Positions 5,746 to 5,839 of a stretch of 5,839 nucleotides of DNA are shown here, one piece after another. Within the stretch, counting starts at the first letter, position 1, and every line of letters begins with the position of its first letter. The stretch spans positions 1-5,839 of the forward strand of contig JAIDTS010000486.1 of NCBI GenBank assembly GCA_029060585.1. The letters are read 5' to 3'. This stretch comes from Muribaculaceae bacterium. GTDB lineage: Bacteria > Bacteroidota > Bacteroidia > Bacteroidales > Muribaculaceae. The notes under the pieces were generated by a model. The model was not told where the DNA came from, searched no databases, and saw nothing but the letters and a program-made list of their open reading frames with translations. Position numbers and translations under genes: made by a program.

Positions 5746-5839
5746 ATGGACTTTCCGATACAGTCATGGAATCATGGCTTCATGCAATAGTCTATGTACG
5801 TAACATTTGTGCGCACCATAGCCGACTATGGAATCGCAA
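5736..5839 (+). pseudogene. Abi_2 (AbiF/AbiD-like) abortive-infection protein, N-terminally truncated, runs off the window
   Basis: From 5742 the frame reads FYGLSDTVMESWLH followed by YVRNICAHHSRLWNR up to the window edge. This is the hallmark segment of Abi_2 (PF07751) proteins. The RNICAH stretch (codons 5799-5816) is an R-x4-H motif typical of HEPN ribonucleases, a superfamily to which Abi_2 proteins have been assigned. In full-length relatives this motif lies well into a protein of about 300 residues. Here the frame is closed by a TAA at 5715-5717 and no upstream frame stays open (stops at 5677, 5681 and 5735). The recognisable homology starts in the T-tract, so the N-terminal part is missing. 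The first in-frame ATG is at 5766, four codons before LHAIV. It could be a deletion remnant or, less likely, a genuine short protein starting at 5766. The 3' portion lies outside the window. Confidence 0.6.

Noticed and set aside
5746..5790. Short 14-codon frame starting at the ATG directly after the T-tract, as a leader peptide
   Set aside because: It is in a different frame from the Abi_2 sequence, shows no run of regulatory codons, and is easily explained as chance.

Overview
The window looks like a chromosomal piece from a gut-type Bacteroidales bacterium, possibly Muribaculaceae or a relative. Four things suggest this: two secreted glycoside hydrolases of families expanded in that order (GH92 and GH29), start codons without Shine-Dalgarno sequences, a perfect Bacteroidetes-type promoter (TTTG, 19 nt, TAATTTTG) near the right end, and an Abi_2-type protein fragment. 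The genus is an inference.

Left end (1-518): the last 58 codons of a two-helix membrane protein that begins outside the window (1-177). It is followed after 17 nt by a probable 63-residue single-pass membrane protein (195-386). A 132-nt AT-rich spacer comes next; its + strand contains no TTTG, so no standard Bacteroides promoter is visible in front of the glycosidases.

Centre (519-5119): two large exported enzymes, 20 nt apart and almost certainly co-transcribed. The first is a GH92 exo-alpha-mannosidase with an unusual C-terminal extension of about 195 residues. The second is a GH29 alpha-L-fucosidase. Both have signal peptides without a lipobox cysteine, so the periplasm is the likeliest site. 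Together they would remove mannose and fucose from fucosylated mannose-containing glycans such as host or plant N-glycans. No SusC/SusD genes or regulator lie in the window, so the substrate is an inference. A strong hairpin follows the fucosidase.

Right end (5120-5839): about 600 nt without a credible gene until a fragment at the edge. It holds a GC-rich, G-skewed block bounded by two related direct repeats of about 58 nt, with shorter tandem repeats inside. It then changes abruptly to AT-rich sequence carrying the consensus promoter. Only about 5-10 nt past the predicted transcription start is a hairpin with a seven-T tract, which could encode a short RNA or an attenuator. The T-tract runs directly into the in-frame C-terminal part of an Abi_2 (AbiF/AbiD-like) HEPN protein, whose N-terminal part is absent. 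This promoter, short structured RNA and truncated Abi_2 arrangement is the most interesting part of the window.
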